Source: Artemia franciscana (lineage: Eukaryota; Arthropoda; Branchiopoda; Anostraca; Artemiidae). From it: DNA of 64,000 bases. The stretch covers positions 2,914,001 to 2,978,000 of the forward strand of contig NC_088872.1 in assembly GCF_032884065.1 (NCBI RefSeq). Direction: 5' to 3'. The notes under the pieces are model-generated. The model saw nothing but the letters and a program-made list of their open reading frames with translations, was not told the DNA's origin and did not search any database. A program made the position numbers and the translations under genes. Positions 1-11,706 of this stretch are shown here, in pieces (positions within the stretch are counted from its first letter, which is position 1; each line of letters starts with the position of its first letter).

Positions 1-774
1 GAAAATTATAAATAATAAACTAATAAATTAGTTCATACCAGAAAAAAGATGTGATACTAATTTGACTATAAACATTGATTATTAGAAATTATATCATACA
101 TTTCTTGAATTAAACCAAAATATTTGGCTGAGCAGATCTAGCGATCATCTATAGTTAAACGGGACGGATTTTTGTTAAAATAAAAATTCTTTGGAAAGTA
201 GACATTTAAATGTACTTAAAATAGTTCTACGTTTTGAACGCTTAAAGAACATCTCCATTTGACGGTTTTAAAATCTGTGAGAAACATGCTTCTGCTGTCT
301 ACTCCAGTGGCCATTTAAAAATCTTGCAGATTTGCGAGGGCTGCCAAATCTTCGCTGGCGAGGAAAAAGCCTAATTACGATACCTACCAGACGCGCAGAC
401 AGTGATTACAGATATGTTTGTACTCTACTTTTTTCTTTATTCCAAAATCGTAATTCAAGAAACTATCTTTTGTTTATGATAATTTCTCAACGCAATATAG
501 TGTATCTGGTTATTATTCAACATTTTATTTATGTCCAATTGGGGGCTATATTCTATTAACACTAAGTTTGATTAACTTTCTGCAGACTTGTTTCTGTCGA
601 AAATGCTCTCCAATGCTCTTTCTGGGAGGTATCACTGTTGTGAATTGTCATACCAAGTTTTTGGCTATAAAGCTGGACAACTGCCCGATTTTGCACTGGA
701 TTGGCTATAAGAAAATGATCTAATAAAGGTCCTAGAGCCTTAATAGTTGTCTTGACAGCTTTTGACAGAGGAGA
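1..774. other. AT-rich stretch with no recognisable gene
   Basis: Short open frames occur on both strands but none resembles a known family, and none shows splice sites joining it to a neighbour. I see no structural repeat here. Confidence 0.5.
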
Positions 775-1320
775 CCAATTCTTCATACCCTACTTCATAC
801 TTCAATTCTTCACCAAGTCTTTGTTTTAATTCAAGATGTCTGTTTTATAAAAATTCTCTCTTTTCTCCATATTTTTTTTGAAGGTAGTGACACCGATTTT
901 TGTGATGAAAGCAGTGAATAAAAGTTTTTATTACTTTTTTGTATACTCTTTAGCTGTGACGAACCGTCAGTTTGTATACCGTTACACTGTCGGTCTAGTT
1001 ACTCGTTATTATGAGCAACAAGCTTTTGTTTAGATTTCCACATCTTTACTATGGCAGCAAGCTTCGCATATCTCAACGCAGAAGACCAATTTCTTCATAA
1101 ATCTTTGTTTTAAACGAAGTTCTCTGTTAAAGAGAGATCTATGATAAGAGATAAAGATCTCTTTCCACTTTTTTCTGAAGATCGCAATACTGATTTTTTT
1201 TTTCATGAAAGGAGCGAAGTTTTGTATTTTTTTTTTTTTTTGTACAGTCTTTAACTATGATGAACTGTCGATTCTCAAATTCTTACATGTCGGTACGCTT
1301 TGTTGAATATAATTTAATTA
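775..1320. repeat. Diverged tandem duplication, about 300-bp unit
   Basis: Two successive blocks (about 775-1015 and 1080-1315) share the same order of landmarks. These are a 'ttcttca...tctttgttttaa' stretch, a 'tctgtt' plus purine/pyrimidine stretch, a 'gat...gaaaG.AG.GAA' stretch, a T-rich run, and 'gta.a.tctttaactatga.gaac.gtc' followed by 'tgtcggt'. The copies differ by many substitutions and small indels, so the duplication is old. It has no coding potential that I recognise. Confidence 0.45.
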
Positions 1321-2997
1321 GACGAGTTTAGAGCTTGACAATTTTGATAACATAAATGCTGAATACTGATAACATAAAGTCTACAATTCCGAAAAAATGA
1401 CTATCATCAGTGGCTAACTTCTAATTACAGATAATTGCATGGAAAAAATTGTTTCTGGCATAGGATTCTAACGCAAGGCTTCCCATTGACTAGCCTGAGC
1501 TTCCAATCGTAGACTGACATGCATACATGGCGATTTTTCATGACTTTTATTGTGGACTTTGGATGCTCTAGGGCTGGGAGCTGTGGCTCGTCAAACTTGA
1601 GAAACCATGGATTTGACTCCCATACTTGCTGCCACTTTTCCATGTTATTATTTTCAGTTAGTAAATCAATGTCAATGGATTGTTTTAATTACATATATAC
1701 ACTGAGCTCAGTTATGCCTGTGCAGTGCTGGGACCAGTGTATGTTTCCGATTTATTTATTTACCATGTAAAAATATATCTCAAGTTTAATTTCTATTTCA
1801 AGCTATATGATTACTTATTTCTAGAACGCATCTTTTATTTATTTGAATATTAAAATAAGATTCTGCCAAGTTTGAATTGCGCCCTTTTCTTACAAGCTCT
1901 CCTTTGTTGAAATCTGACCTATGCGGGTTGCAGCGGTAGCTAGCAACCTAGTAAGAGACGATCACGTCCTATAGTAAAAAATGAAATAGCCGACAACTCC
2001 GAAAAATAGTGTCAGATCGGAACACAAAGTAAAATATTAGAATTGCCTTGTTCAAAACCCCTATATAGGAGACTTGCAGCTTCTTGGCTTGAATAACGAG
2101 GAAAATTCATTGGCTTGAAAACAAGAAAACTGGCTGCAAGCACGATATTCTGCATCGACGGCATACTGGAAAATCATAGAGAGCTCTTCAATGGCTCATT
2201 TGAAAGGAAATTGATATATTTAAAAACCTTTCGTAACGAACAAAAATGATTTTTAAAATAGAATCAATTTTTTACGAAAACCTACATTGTTCTATAGCAC
2301 TAGAGTAGCTGACGTTATCATTTTCTTGCATACGAAGATCAAAATAGGATTTTTAACATAAAAAACATGTAGATATAGTTATATAAAAGGCAGTAATTTT
2401 TCTTAGGTTTTAACAAAAAAATCTGTTTTGTGAATTGAAACTGGAATAATATTTTGAAATTTTTTAAATAAAATAATTTTATTTCATCTCTGGCTTCAAA
2501 GTCAAAATTGTCTCCGAGAAGCAAGCTTTGTTTTGCTCCTAAACTGCGCATCACTATAACATTGTGCTGTATTTCCATAGCAAAAAAGGAAAATTTCAAA
2601 ATAAATCTTATTTTATTTACAAATAAGAGTGAACAGTGGTACATTTACATCTAGAAATAAGCACTGGTATAATTACGTATAGAACTAGACTCTAAATTGA
2701 TTTGATAGATTTTTAGGTGTTATATATTCCCTAACAATGTCCTCTGTGATAAATTCTTTTTTGGTTTGATGGTCTAGAACCGTGATTCCCAACTTGGGGC
2801 GCATGCCCAAACCGGTTTGGAACGGCAATATTTTTGTTAGCCATGGGTAAGACGTCCACCCTTCGACTGACTTTACTTTAGAGCCTTTATTAAAAAAAAA
2901 AAATATTTCTCATGGGAATAGTATCACGTTCAAATGCATTTAAAGAACATAAAAAACATGATAGTAATGCAATGACATTATGCATTGTAAAAAAAGG
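1321..2997. other. Non-coding, nothing recognised
   Basis: Only short open frames are present. Around 2780-2830 a stretch beginning 'ccgtgattcccaac' resembles the ends of some hAT-type elements. I find no matching opposite end or target duplication, so it is not called. Confidence 0.4.
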
Positions 2998-3425
2998 GTG
3001 TTTCGGTTTGCGGGTAACTGAACCCATGTCACTGATCTTGCATGAAACTCAACCTGTTTTAACTGAACTGTCGGGCAATTGAACCCACCCCCCCCCAATT
3101 TAACTGGAATCGCATGCAACTTAACGCTATTTAACCGAACCCTCTTGCAACTAAACCCCTTTACAACTCAATCCACATGTAACTCAACCCCTTTTGACTG
3201 AACCACCGTGAAACTGATCCCCGTTTAACTAGGCTCCGTGCAACTCAGCCCACGTGCTACTCAGTCCCACTTAACTGAACCATCGTTTGGCTGAGCCTGC
3301 GTATAACTCAATCCCATTTAACTAAACCCTCGTTCAACTGGACTCGATTTTAAATTAACTCTTTTTTGACTTAGCCCTTATGAAACTCGCCCATATTTAA
3401 ATTAAGCTTTGTTTCACTGAACTTA
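2998..3425 (+). repeat. Degenerate 17-bp minisatellite, left arm of a large inverted pair
   Basis: About 25 imperfect units of a 17-bp motif close to 'aactcaaccctcatgca' run head to tail, with unit variants such as 'aactgaaccc' and 'aactcagccc'. The same motif occurs in reverse complement at 4868-5375, about 1.4 kb away. The two arrays therefore form the arms of a long imperfect inverted repeat. Subterminal arrays of this kind are known in some foldback-type DNA elements. That this pair bounds a mobile element is inference. Confidence 0.7.
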
Positions 3426-4867
3426 ACACAAGCCTTAAGAATAAGTTTGAACTAGTACTGATTAGAAGCTTATTTCGGAGTTTCAAACTTATATTACCCA
3501 TCTAGATGAGCTAAACTAATTTGGACCAAAGACAAAGAACCAGCGGAACCAAGATTGAAACTAATTTCTGTCATTGGGAGCCAATGAAAACACTTCTCTT
3601 TCAGGATGTCCTTGAGTGTATCTTTTCGTGCATGGTAAAGTTAAAAAATTACTCCATTCAAGTAGGACAAAGTCCAATTTTCCTCTAAATACCCATATTT
3701 TGATTTCTTTCCCTGTACTTGGTCAAATAATAAGATTATTTTTTAATGTGTGAATTGAAGGGAGGGAAGGTCGTTGAATTTGGCCCTCAGCTCGAAGATT
3801 AGAAATATATTTTACTGGCGTCGGGCTTAAATTTTAATAGGATATAGTCTCTAGTCTAGGAATACACAAATGTCAGACAGAACGGAGAAAAATTGAGAGG
3901 TATTGGGAAGAAACCAAAGCTTTACAGGCTCAAAAATTTCTGCTAAAGAAAAAATTCTAACAGAACATTGTGACGGTAGCGATTATTATACTTTTGAGCA
4001 GGCTTGAACAGTGAACTAATCGTCTTTTTAATTGGAAATTTCGGATGAAGTATGTTATGTAACATTAAACCAGTCACCAGTTAATGCACCCCTCTATGGG
4101 GTGAGGAAAATAAAACACTAATTCCGAGAACCTTATCAGGTTATCCATTTCAGTGCCCCTACGATGTTTCCTTGACCGGATAGTGCACAGGAAAAAAAAA
4201 GAAAGAAAAAGAAAACACGTTTGGGTACCAAGTACTTTCATAATTTCCAAGAATTTGTCTTATAATTTAATTGTGAGCGTCGAAATGAAAATAAATGGCT
4301 TCCATTACCAACGAATCGCTTTTTTATTTGGGTAATTTTGTTTTACTTGGTAGTTTTTTTCGAAACTTTTTTTTGCTTTCTACTTGCAAAGGTGACTTGG
4401 AAGGGGAGTATTGAAGACGAAGATTTTAAACACCAGTATGAGTATTTTCGATCATGGAAATTTCAGTAGTAGACATTTTATGTTTTCAAGCCTTTACACT
4501 CCAGAGATGCCATTAAAATTGGATTTTGATGCTATAAGACATTTTATGACAGAATATTTTTCTTATCAGATCGTGTTTTTTTCTTGTTAATATATCTTTA
4601 ACATTTTGGCTACTATAGGTTTTCTCTTTACAGATCTACTGCTGTTTTTGCAACCATGATCTTCAAGTGTGTTCGGGCCCCGGGCATGAAAAGCTTCGCT
4701 AATTTTCAGATATATAGGAGAGAAGGATAAATTTTTGTTTTTTAGATTGGGGAATAGTTTTACATCGACCCGGTCTGAAAGACAAGACACAAAAGAATTA
4801 ACCGAAAAACGTTTTATTCGATTCAGCTTTTGTCACCTCCGACAAAACGGGCTGAAATACATTTCTC
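3426..4867. other. Interior between the inverted minisatellite arms
   Basis: There is no long open frame, transposase motif or RNA gene that I can recognise. Short frames at 4153-4335 (+) and 4587-4790 (-) look random. If the arms belong to a mobile element, this would be a non-autonomous interior. Confidence 0.4.
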
Positions 4868-5375
4868 AGTTAGATTTTTCATTTGAGGAGGGTTGATTTG
4901 AATGTGGTTGATTTAAATGTATTTGATTTGAATTGGGGTTCAATAAGACAGGTTTGGGTTAAACGAAGGTTGAGTTGAATGAAGATTGAGTTAAATGAGG
5001 GTTGGATTGCACAGAAAGTGCGTAGAATGTGGTTAAACTAATGAGGGTTGAGTTGCACAAGCATTGAATTGCATGGAGGTTGAGTTGAATGATGGTTGAG
5101 CGGAATTTGGTTGAGTTGCATGGATATTGAGTTGAGTGAGGGTTAAATTGAATGGAGATTGACCTTCACGAGGGTAAAGTCTTATGGGGCGTAGTTGCGC
5201 TAGGGCTCAATCAAATGAGAGTTGAGTTGCATGAGGGTTCAGTTGCTCTGGGGTTCAGTTGGACGAAGGTTCAGTTAAACGGGTTTGAGCTTGAAGTTGT
5301 TCAGGGATTCGCTTGCATGGGTTTTAAGTTGCAAAGGGGTTCAATAAGACGAAGGTTCAGTTGCAGTAGAACCTA
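4868..5375 (-). repeat. Degenerate 17-bp minisatellite, right arm of the inverted pair
   Basis: Units such as 'gttgagttgcatgaggg' and 'gttcagttgga.gaagg' repeat every 17 bases or so. They are the reverse complement of the 2998-3425 array. The array contains an open frame of 105 codons, which is only the simple-sequence structure read through and not a gene. Confidence 0.7.
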
Positions 5376-5747
5376 TGTAAAGTTTTGTGTTCAGAAAATA
5401 TTTTTCATTAATACGAAAAAAAGCCTAGAGCACGACCCAAAAATACATACCAAGTTAATTGCCTATTAAGCTTCCTCCAGGTGAACACACTTAATATTCT
5501 GAATAACAAATTTAAATACCACGAGGGTAGGGCCCAAAATCAGTTTGGAATACTGATCTAAAATGATAGTTTATATTTTATGAATTAAAAGTTTTTGATT
5601 TTTTCACTTAACATTGGTCTACTAGAAAAATTCTGTCTATCTTTTTTAATTTTTCATCACTTTCTTCCAAGAATGTTGAATATGTAAACGATGTGTCTAC
5701 TGAGCAATTTCTTTCCCCAGTGCTCTTTTACCGCATCTTGGCCACCA

Positions 5748-5749
<2 letters not shown>

Positions 5750-5827
<78 letters not shown>
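5750..5827. repeat. (AT)n microsatellite
   Basis: About 39 uninterrupted AT units. Any protein read from it is an artefact. Confidence 0.95.
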
Positions 5828-5830
<3 letters not shown>

Positions 5831-7254
5831 CTTACCTTCGTTTTAATTTTTCTGGTGCATTCTTCAAAAAAAATTTCGAATTCTCATCACTGGCAGACAT
5901 CTAAGTATTAGTTAGTACCTAGCAACACTGGGAAAAACTTTGAATAAACCAGAGCAGGTTTTGAAATTTCGTTTGGGGTGCTACGTTAAGTGTCATCCTA
6001 CTGTTCAAATGAAACCATGACAGGGACTTAAACAACGACTTTAACATTTAGACCATTAATAGTCTACTTGCATCCTGTCTTGCCATATCCTTCCTTTCTT
6101 CTAGTTCTTTCCTAGTAAAATCTTGGAGTTTAGCTTCATATATTTTAGTTTTGCTTCTCAGTATGATAAAGCATATGCTCGTTAAAGTGAGCTGAAATAT
6201 ACAAACCGAAATTAAAGAGAGCAAAGTGCTCCTTGGGAACCAGTGTCCCAAGTCCCAATGTACAGTGACCAGGGTTAACTTAATTAAGTGACAGCTTCAG
6301 TACTGGGAGCGAGGGGTGTGTATTTTTTCTAATGGATGAGTTCTTGGTAGTGCGTCCTATGTTCCCTTAAAGGCTCCTTTGATAATAATCAGCATGCCTT
6401 CTTTGGTGTTAAATGCCCCATCGTCGAAGCTTGACTTCAGTTTTTTTATATATAGAATGACAAGAATAATCCAACGGCAGGCTATCAATACTGGCATTAT
6501 AGGAAACGCCATCACAGGAATAGTAAGAGATGAACCTCTGTATGGCACTATACCTCAGACACGTAATTTTTCAAGAGATGTTTTTTATTATGTTAACTTT
6601 TAGTTACTATGTGCTATGGTTTGTTCTTTACTAGGTTTCAGTTATATATGATGGAACTTACAAAGTCCCCATTTTTAATGAACTATATCGATCATGTAAC
6701 CGTTCAATCAGCGCCTGCCAATATTTTACGATCGTTAGTTTGTTACGCTCATGCCTAGGCTACAAAAAAAAGGAGAAAAAAAAAACAGAGGAAAAAAGGC
6801 AGACACATCAGGATGGTGATTTTCTCCGTCAACATTGGTCTATTACTGATTACTTCCCAAAATTCTCTAAATAATTTTTAAAGAAATACATATTAATGTT
6901 ATTTGAACACTAATGATACCATTTTCAAAATAATTAGACGTGGCAAATATTTAATAGACGACATTTCTTTTAAAATTTGTTTTTATACATAGCTACTATG
7001 GAGTGTGGTCCGGTCTTTGCTAGGTTGCAGCTACCACTGTAACCTTTATTTGAAACAAATTTTCTATGTTCGATTTTAGTACCATGTTTAGGGCTGTGTT
7101 AGATACAAATTATTTCCTTGTTTTCATGACTTCATGGATGATTATGAGTTCTTTTTGAATTTATCAGAATTTTGAGATAAGTGTTTTCAGTATAGTTGAA
7201 AAGTTACAAAAGTACGACTTTAGAGATAATGTGACCCTTTAGCCCCTGTGGATA
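5828..7254. other. Non-coding, nothing recognised
   Basis: Short open frames on both strands carry no family signature. The stretch around 6765-6800 is an A-rich run. Confidence 0.4.
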
Positions 7255-7558
7255 GAGAACTGAAAATAAGGAGTAACATTAAAACTTAAATTAAACAGAA
7301 ATTATTCCGTATATTGAGGGGTTCCACTCCTCAAGATTTAGCTCTTTACACTAAAGTTTGACTGTCTGTCCCAATTTCTTTAGAATGACTCCTGAAACAA
7401 TGAGCCATTTGATTAGAATACGATGCTTTTTTAAAAGCGCAAAAATTAGCGTGAAGAGCAAAGTATTGAGGGGGGGGGGGTATCCTATTCATGTATAGAT
7501 TCATTTCTGTTCGTTTCGAGTTTTAATGTTGCTCCTTACTTTCAGTTGAAAAAACTTG
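7255..7558. repeat. Degenerate copy of the palindromic 'aaggagcgacattaaaac' module
   Basis: The left side reads 'aataaggagtaacattaaaac' and the right side ends 'gttttaatgttgctccttac'. Between them are 'ctctttacactaaagtttga' and 'attagcgtgaagagc', which face each other. This is the same inverted-repeat module found near-perfect at 17729-17991, 38482-38750 and 40537-40795, here much decayed and with a G run at 7470-7479. Confidence 0.7.
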
Positions 7559-7725
7559 TTATTAATTTAATTTCTGGAAGGAATGCTCACTTTTTTTCTT
7601 TGAAAACTTCAATATATTCTGTATCAATTTTGAATTTGATTTCTAATGTAATGTTTCAATTTTGGTCTCCCCTTTTTTTCCTTTATAAATTTATTGAATG
7701 TTATCGGACCATTGCTTATCTCATT

Positions 7726-8024
7726 CTTTGTGTATTTGTAGTTCGAATCCTAGTTTACCCAATTATTTAGTTTCGGACGAGGGTCAGTGGTGTGACTTTG
7801 TAAGCTCAGCCAGAGTCAAACCAGCTCTAAATTGGTACATGAAAAAATCTGGGGAGGTTAAACAGGAAGGGTGTGCGAAAGCACAGGATGGTCGGCCGCC
7901 AACCCTCCCCCCTCCTTTATATTTCCTGGCTGAAGGGCCAAGAAACGGAGATCAGCACCACCAGAAGGTTGGTGCTGATCTTCAACCTTCTGTGAAGTCC
8001 AACGCCGTATTTTTACATTTCTAA
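7726..8024 (+). mobile_element. tRNA-derived SINE, copy A, with perfect 16-bp target duplication
   Basis: The 16-base sequence 'cattgcttatctcatt' occurs at 7710-7725 and again at 8025-8040, exactly flanking the element. That is a target-site duplication of the kind made by LINE machinery. The 5' end keeps only the B-box part of a tRNA head ('gttcgaatcc' at 7741). The body ('gtcagtggtgtgactttgtaagctcag', 'tggctgaagggccaaga', 'ggagatcagcacc') matches copy B at 52427-52715. Copy A carries extra sequence around 7868-7910 and a local hairpin built from 'agatcagcacca' and its complement. Confidence 0.85.
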
Positions 8025-8040
8025 CATTGCTTATCTCATT

Positions 8041-8522
8041 ACACAAGGGTATTTACTGCTTAACAGTTGACATTCCCATGGTATCGATCGGTTTTTGAGC
8101 GTTTCCCCCTACGTCTAAACCGGCTATTAATTAAAAACACTAGCGCTGAATCCGGCCTAACACAGTTAAAGGACAAAGACTTAAGGAAGTAGGAAAAGAA
8201 GTGTTATTTGTTTAAAAGGTAGGCAACTAATCCAAATAACCCAACTAATCCATCATCTAGACTAGACTAAGTAAATAGCACCAAACCATCATGTAGACCA
8301 CACTCTGGTGATTTTTCCTGTATAGTGAAGACCTTCCTTCACAAAATGCAGTTGGTCTGCTATTCTAATCTGCTTTTGTTAATAGCCTATTAAACCTTAT
8401 TTCAATAGGCAATGTATAAAATACCCCCCTCCCCGAAAAAAGGCCCCCTCGATCCTGCCCCAAACACTAAAAGAAAAATGTTCTGAATCTAGGCTGGTCA
8501 AGTTCACCATCTCAAAGCTCAC
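8041..8522. other. Non-coding, nothing recognised
   Basis: This lies between the SINE and the LINE remnant. It may include the LINE 5' leader, but no boundary is visible. Confidence 0.35.
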
Positions 8523-9287
8523 ATGATGGGTCAAATTCAATGGATAACACAATGGTGGAGATGGGGGCATTTTTCATTTTCCATGATGGAAATGAAGATG
8601 ACTTTCAAGAGATCCTTTCTAGGAGCTCCAAAAAAAGGAAAAGATCTCCCAATCAAAAATTATTCCCCTCAGTTTGCTCCAACTCCTTCACAAGACTTTG
8701 GAGTATACTTAAATATTTCTCCTAGTACCCTCTTTGAGATAAATAAGATAACTCTAATAAGTGTTGCAATCTTCATATTGTTAAAATCAATCTTTTCTTT
8801 AAACATTAACCATGATGGATCTTTGCTAATAGCTTTATAAGATTTTAAATCAGCAAACACACTAGCCTACTTAATTTAAAACCCTTCTGAATATCCCAAT
8901 AAAGTCTGCTCTATAGAACCCAAATGACTACCCAATTAAAATTTTTGTTTTTAACATCCCTCCAGAAATACCTATTCAGGAGATAAAGGAAGGGCTCTGA
9001 CAGAACTGGTAACCCAGATACAGATGTCACCCAACAGGGCAAACCAGATGCTAATGGTCAAAAGTCAAGCAAGTCTTTCATATTCACACTCAGAGAGAAA
9101 AAAAAACTAACAATATCCTAGGTCAGATATTCCTCTTTGGACAAATGAAACCTTACAAGCCAAAACCAACCCAGTGATAAAATGTCTAAAACTAGGACAC
9201 ACAACAAGCAAATACTATGAAATCTTACAAACCTGTAGTAAATATAAACATTTCCATGCTGAAGGATGAAAAATTGCAAAATGACTA
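8523..9287 (+). pseudogene. LINE ORF1 (gag-like) remnant, 5' part
   Basis: Broken frames read as a gag-type ORF1 of a non-LTR retrotransposon. The clearest part is near 9190-9260, where 'KCLKLGHTT' is followed by 'TCSKYKHFHAE', a decayed CCHC zinc-knuckle pair of the kind found in I/Jockey-type ORF1 proteins. Upstream, 'MGAFFIFHDGNEDDF' and a lysine/arginine-rich stretch precede it. Several stops and frame changes make it non-functional. The frame is cut at 9287 by the Merlin element and resumes after 11706. Family placement is my inference. Confidence 0.6.
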
Positions 9288-9745
9288 GGTAAATGTTTGG
9301 TTTTGTCACAAGGCCTCTAAACTTTAGAGCAGCTTACAAATACTAATTCTAGAAGTGCATCCATTTCTGGTTGACCCTCCTCCTCCATAGGGCAAACTAA
9401 AAATGCATAAAGTGGGCAGGGTTTTGAAGCCGAGGGAAATGTTGGGGTTGTACAATATGAATGAAATTATATTTTAAGTACTAGGCTATTTCCAATCATC
9501 ACTGGTAATTTCTGTATAGTAGTAAGTCAAAAGATAATTAAAAAAACTTATGTATCTATTTATGTTAATTATCCACTCTCACTTTCAAACAAAACAAACA
9601 TCCAATCTTGGTTACAGGTAACGTTATCTATACAGCTAAGTGTGTTAGTCCATGAGCCCTATGGGTACCAGGGCAAGGTCTCTAGTCTGATCAGTTGAAT
9701 TATTACTTAATGTTTATACCATGCTTTATGCTGAGTGGTTAAGCC
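9288..9745 (+). repeat. Merlin left terminal inverted repeat
   Basis: It matches the reverse complement of the right end over most of its length. Small indels interrupt the match, for example at 9365-9395, where the right arm has a different insert. Confidence 0.8.
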
Positions 9746-9790
9746 TTGTTTGTTATGGTCATTCAACCCTATTTTCATCAGAAATAGCAG

Positions 9791-10875
9791 TTGGTGAAAA
9801 ACAAGAATGCTTCATTAACCAACCAACTGTTAGGACTGAAAGAGCAAAGTGGAATAAAGATAAAAAATGACAAAGAGACAACACAATTACCAATTGATCA
9901 GTGTTCAGGTTGTTTGTTTGAAATTTACCAACTGGGTGCCCTGATGAATGACAAGAAAAAATGTTATACCTTTTTTCAAGAGCACAGAGTGCTAGCAACT
10001 TTGGTATTCTGCAAGCAATGTGGTTCCAAGCAATTTCTAGATAAACAATTCATATGGTTTAATGTCTTCAATGTCTAAAAGTAGTGAAGTTTGTTGACAA
10101 AAAAAGAAGAAGAAAACAGTAGTTCAAAAAGGTGTTTTTTTCAGATCAATAACTAAAGGAACATTTTGCAGGGGATTGCATTTGACTGTCTCACAATTGC
10201 TAATATTTTGTTCTCTATGATGCACAGGATCAAGTCCAAAACAATATTACATCTGGTCAACTATGTACATTTCCTCAAACACAGTTGTTGACTGGTCTAG
10301 CTTTTGTTGCAAGGTATGTCTTGTCAAATTGGATTTGGAATCCCAACCCATAGGAGGACCAGGGAAAGTGGTTGAAATAGATAAAGCAAAAATCAGAAAA
10401 TTCAAATACAACAGAGGAAGACTCATTGAAGGACAATGGGTTTTTAGCAGTATATAGCATGGTTCTGGTTTGTTCTTCACTATCCCTGTTCAGGATAGAA
10501 CTGGAGATACTCTGTTAGCTATGACAGACAGGTAGGTGCTGCCAGTAACAACAATTATTTCTGACTGCTGGAAAGCTTATGGTGGATTAAAGCATCAAGG
10601 CTTCCTGCACCAAACAGTAAATCATAGCAAGAACATTGTGTACCCCAACACAGGTGCTTACACACAAAGTGTGGAAGGATGTCCACCAAGGAATCCCCAG
10701 ATATTGTTGAAACACCAAGCAGATGGCTGGCTATCTTGGTGAATTCTTCTTTAAGCAGTGCTATCCCAAGCACACAGATAGACTTCACCACTTTCTTGAA
10801 GCCTGTGGTAAAGTTTACCTGCCACCAAACTATGACCTAGCCTCCAAGCTCCAACCTGGACAATCAACAGAATGA
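9791..10875 (+). pseudogene. Merlin transposase (ISXO2-like DDE), disrupted
   Basis: The N-terminal piece (9791-10078) has the helical 'FQEHRVLATL' segment followed by half a zinc ribbon, 'FCKQCGS', as in this family. After a decayed linker, 'NTVVDWSSFC' leads into the catalytic core: 'VEIDKAKI' (first Asp), 'GQWVFSSI', then 'IISDCWKAYGGL' (second Asp). 'TVNHS...NTGAYTQSVEG' follows, with the Glu expected as third acidic residue. In-frame stops lie at 10458 and 10533. A frameshift near 10735 moves the tail ('YLGEFFFKQCYPKHTDRLHHF') to another frame, ending at a TGA near 10875. The protein would be about 340 residues if intact. It should cut and join the element's TIRs, but this copy cannot be active. 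Confidence 0.85.
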
Positions 10876-10989
10876 ACTCAAGCTCAGATATAAAAAAAAA
10901 ACACTAGCTGCAGAACAACACCAAACAGCTTTTTTCAAAGCCAAAAGTCTCTAAAAAGCTCCTTATTCTCAATTTTACTCTGGTTTACA

Positions 10990-11085
10990 CATAACAGTAT
11001 CTATAGAGCAAAGCAAATTAGTCCATGGGCAGCAGGGTGAGGTCTGTATTCTATATCTATTGAATAATTATTTGGCCTGAAGCCT
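10990..11085 (+). repeat. Extra internal copy of Merlin subterminal sequence
   Basis: The stretch 'aaattagtccatgggcagcagggtgaggtct' appears here in the same orientation as the left arm. It appears again inverted at about 11115-11205. The right side of the element therefore holds a short internal hairpin on top of the long TIR. Confidence 0.65.
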
Positions 11086-11094
11086 GAAAGAGCA

Positions 11095-11706
11095 AACAAA
11101 AAGTAGCTCATAAATATGAACTAACAATTCAACCAATTAGAGTACAGACCTTGCCCCACTGCCTGCAGGGCTCATGGACTAATTTGCTAACTCTATAGGT
11201 AATATTCACTTGTAATAATTACTATTCAACCAAATTTGTTTCACCAAGGCCTTCCCATAGCCAAAGAATCTTTTAAAACAAATTTAATCTTGAACTAAAA
11301 AACTATAATCTCCATTGTGTTGGAAGGCATTTCTTCAAATCAATGCAACATAAACATAATATTTAACTAATTGCTCTGATTCACCAGTTACTGGCTAGTT
11401 TCAACTGGAGTTTCAGCTTTTTAATTATCTTTTGACTTACTACTCAACAGAAATTAGCAGATGACTTAGATGACTGGAAATAGTATTAAAATATAATTAC
11501 ATTCATATTGTACAACCCCAACATTGAAAACCCTGCCCACTTTAAACATTTTTAGTTTCTTGAATGGGGATTTTAAAAAGCTAAAAATGGATTTTAGAAA
11601 GCTAAAAACTAGATGTGCTTCTAGAATTAGCCTTTGTAAGTGCTCTAAACTGGTTTGCAGCATAGTTTCCAGTTTAGAGCACTTGTGACAAAATTAAACA
11701 TTTACC
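11095..11706 (-). repeat. Merlin right terminal inverted repeat
   Basis: This is the reverse complement of the left arm. It is longer because of insertions such as the repeated 'aaaaagctaaaaatggattttagaaagctaaaaact' stretch near 11575-11610. Confidence 0.8.

Larger units (their letters stand above)
9288..11706 (+). mobile_element. Merlin (ISXO2/IS1016-like) DNA transposon with long terminal inverted repeats
   Basis: The outer ends are inverted copies, 'ggtaaatgttt.gttttgtcacaag' at 9288 and its complement ending at 11706. The inverted repeats continue for roughly 450-600 bp on each side (about 9288-9745 and 11095-11706), with shared landmarks such as 'agtgggcagggtttt', 'gttggggttgtacaatatga' and 'ttagtccatgagccct'. 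The flanking 8-mers 'aatgacta' and 'aaacacta' agree at 6 of 8 positions, consistent with a decayed 8-bp target duplication. Merlin elements are known for 8-9-bp duplications and TIRs of up to several hundred bases. The interior encodes an ISXO2-like transposase. The element sits inside the ORF1 of an older LINE. Confidence 0.85.

Noticed and set aside
1425..1770. Overlapping open frames on both strands with an 'ESNPW' word
   Set aside because: It resembles peptides read from repeated DNA and shows no real domain. No repeat partner is in the window.
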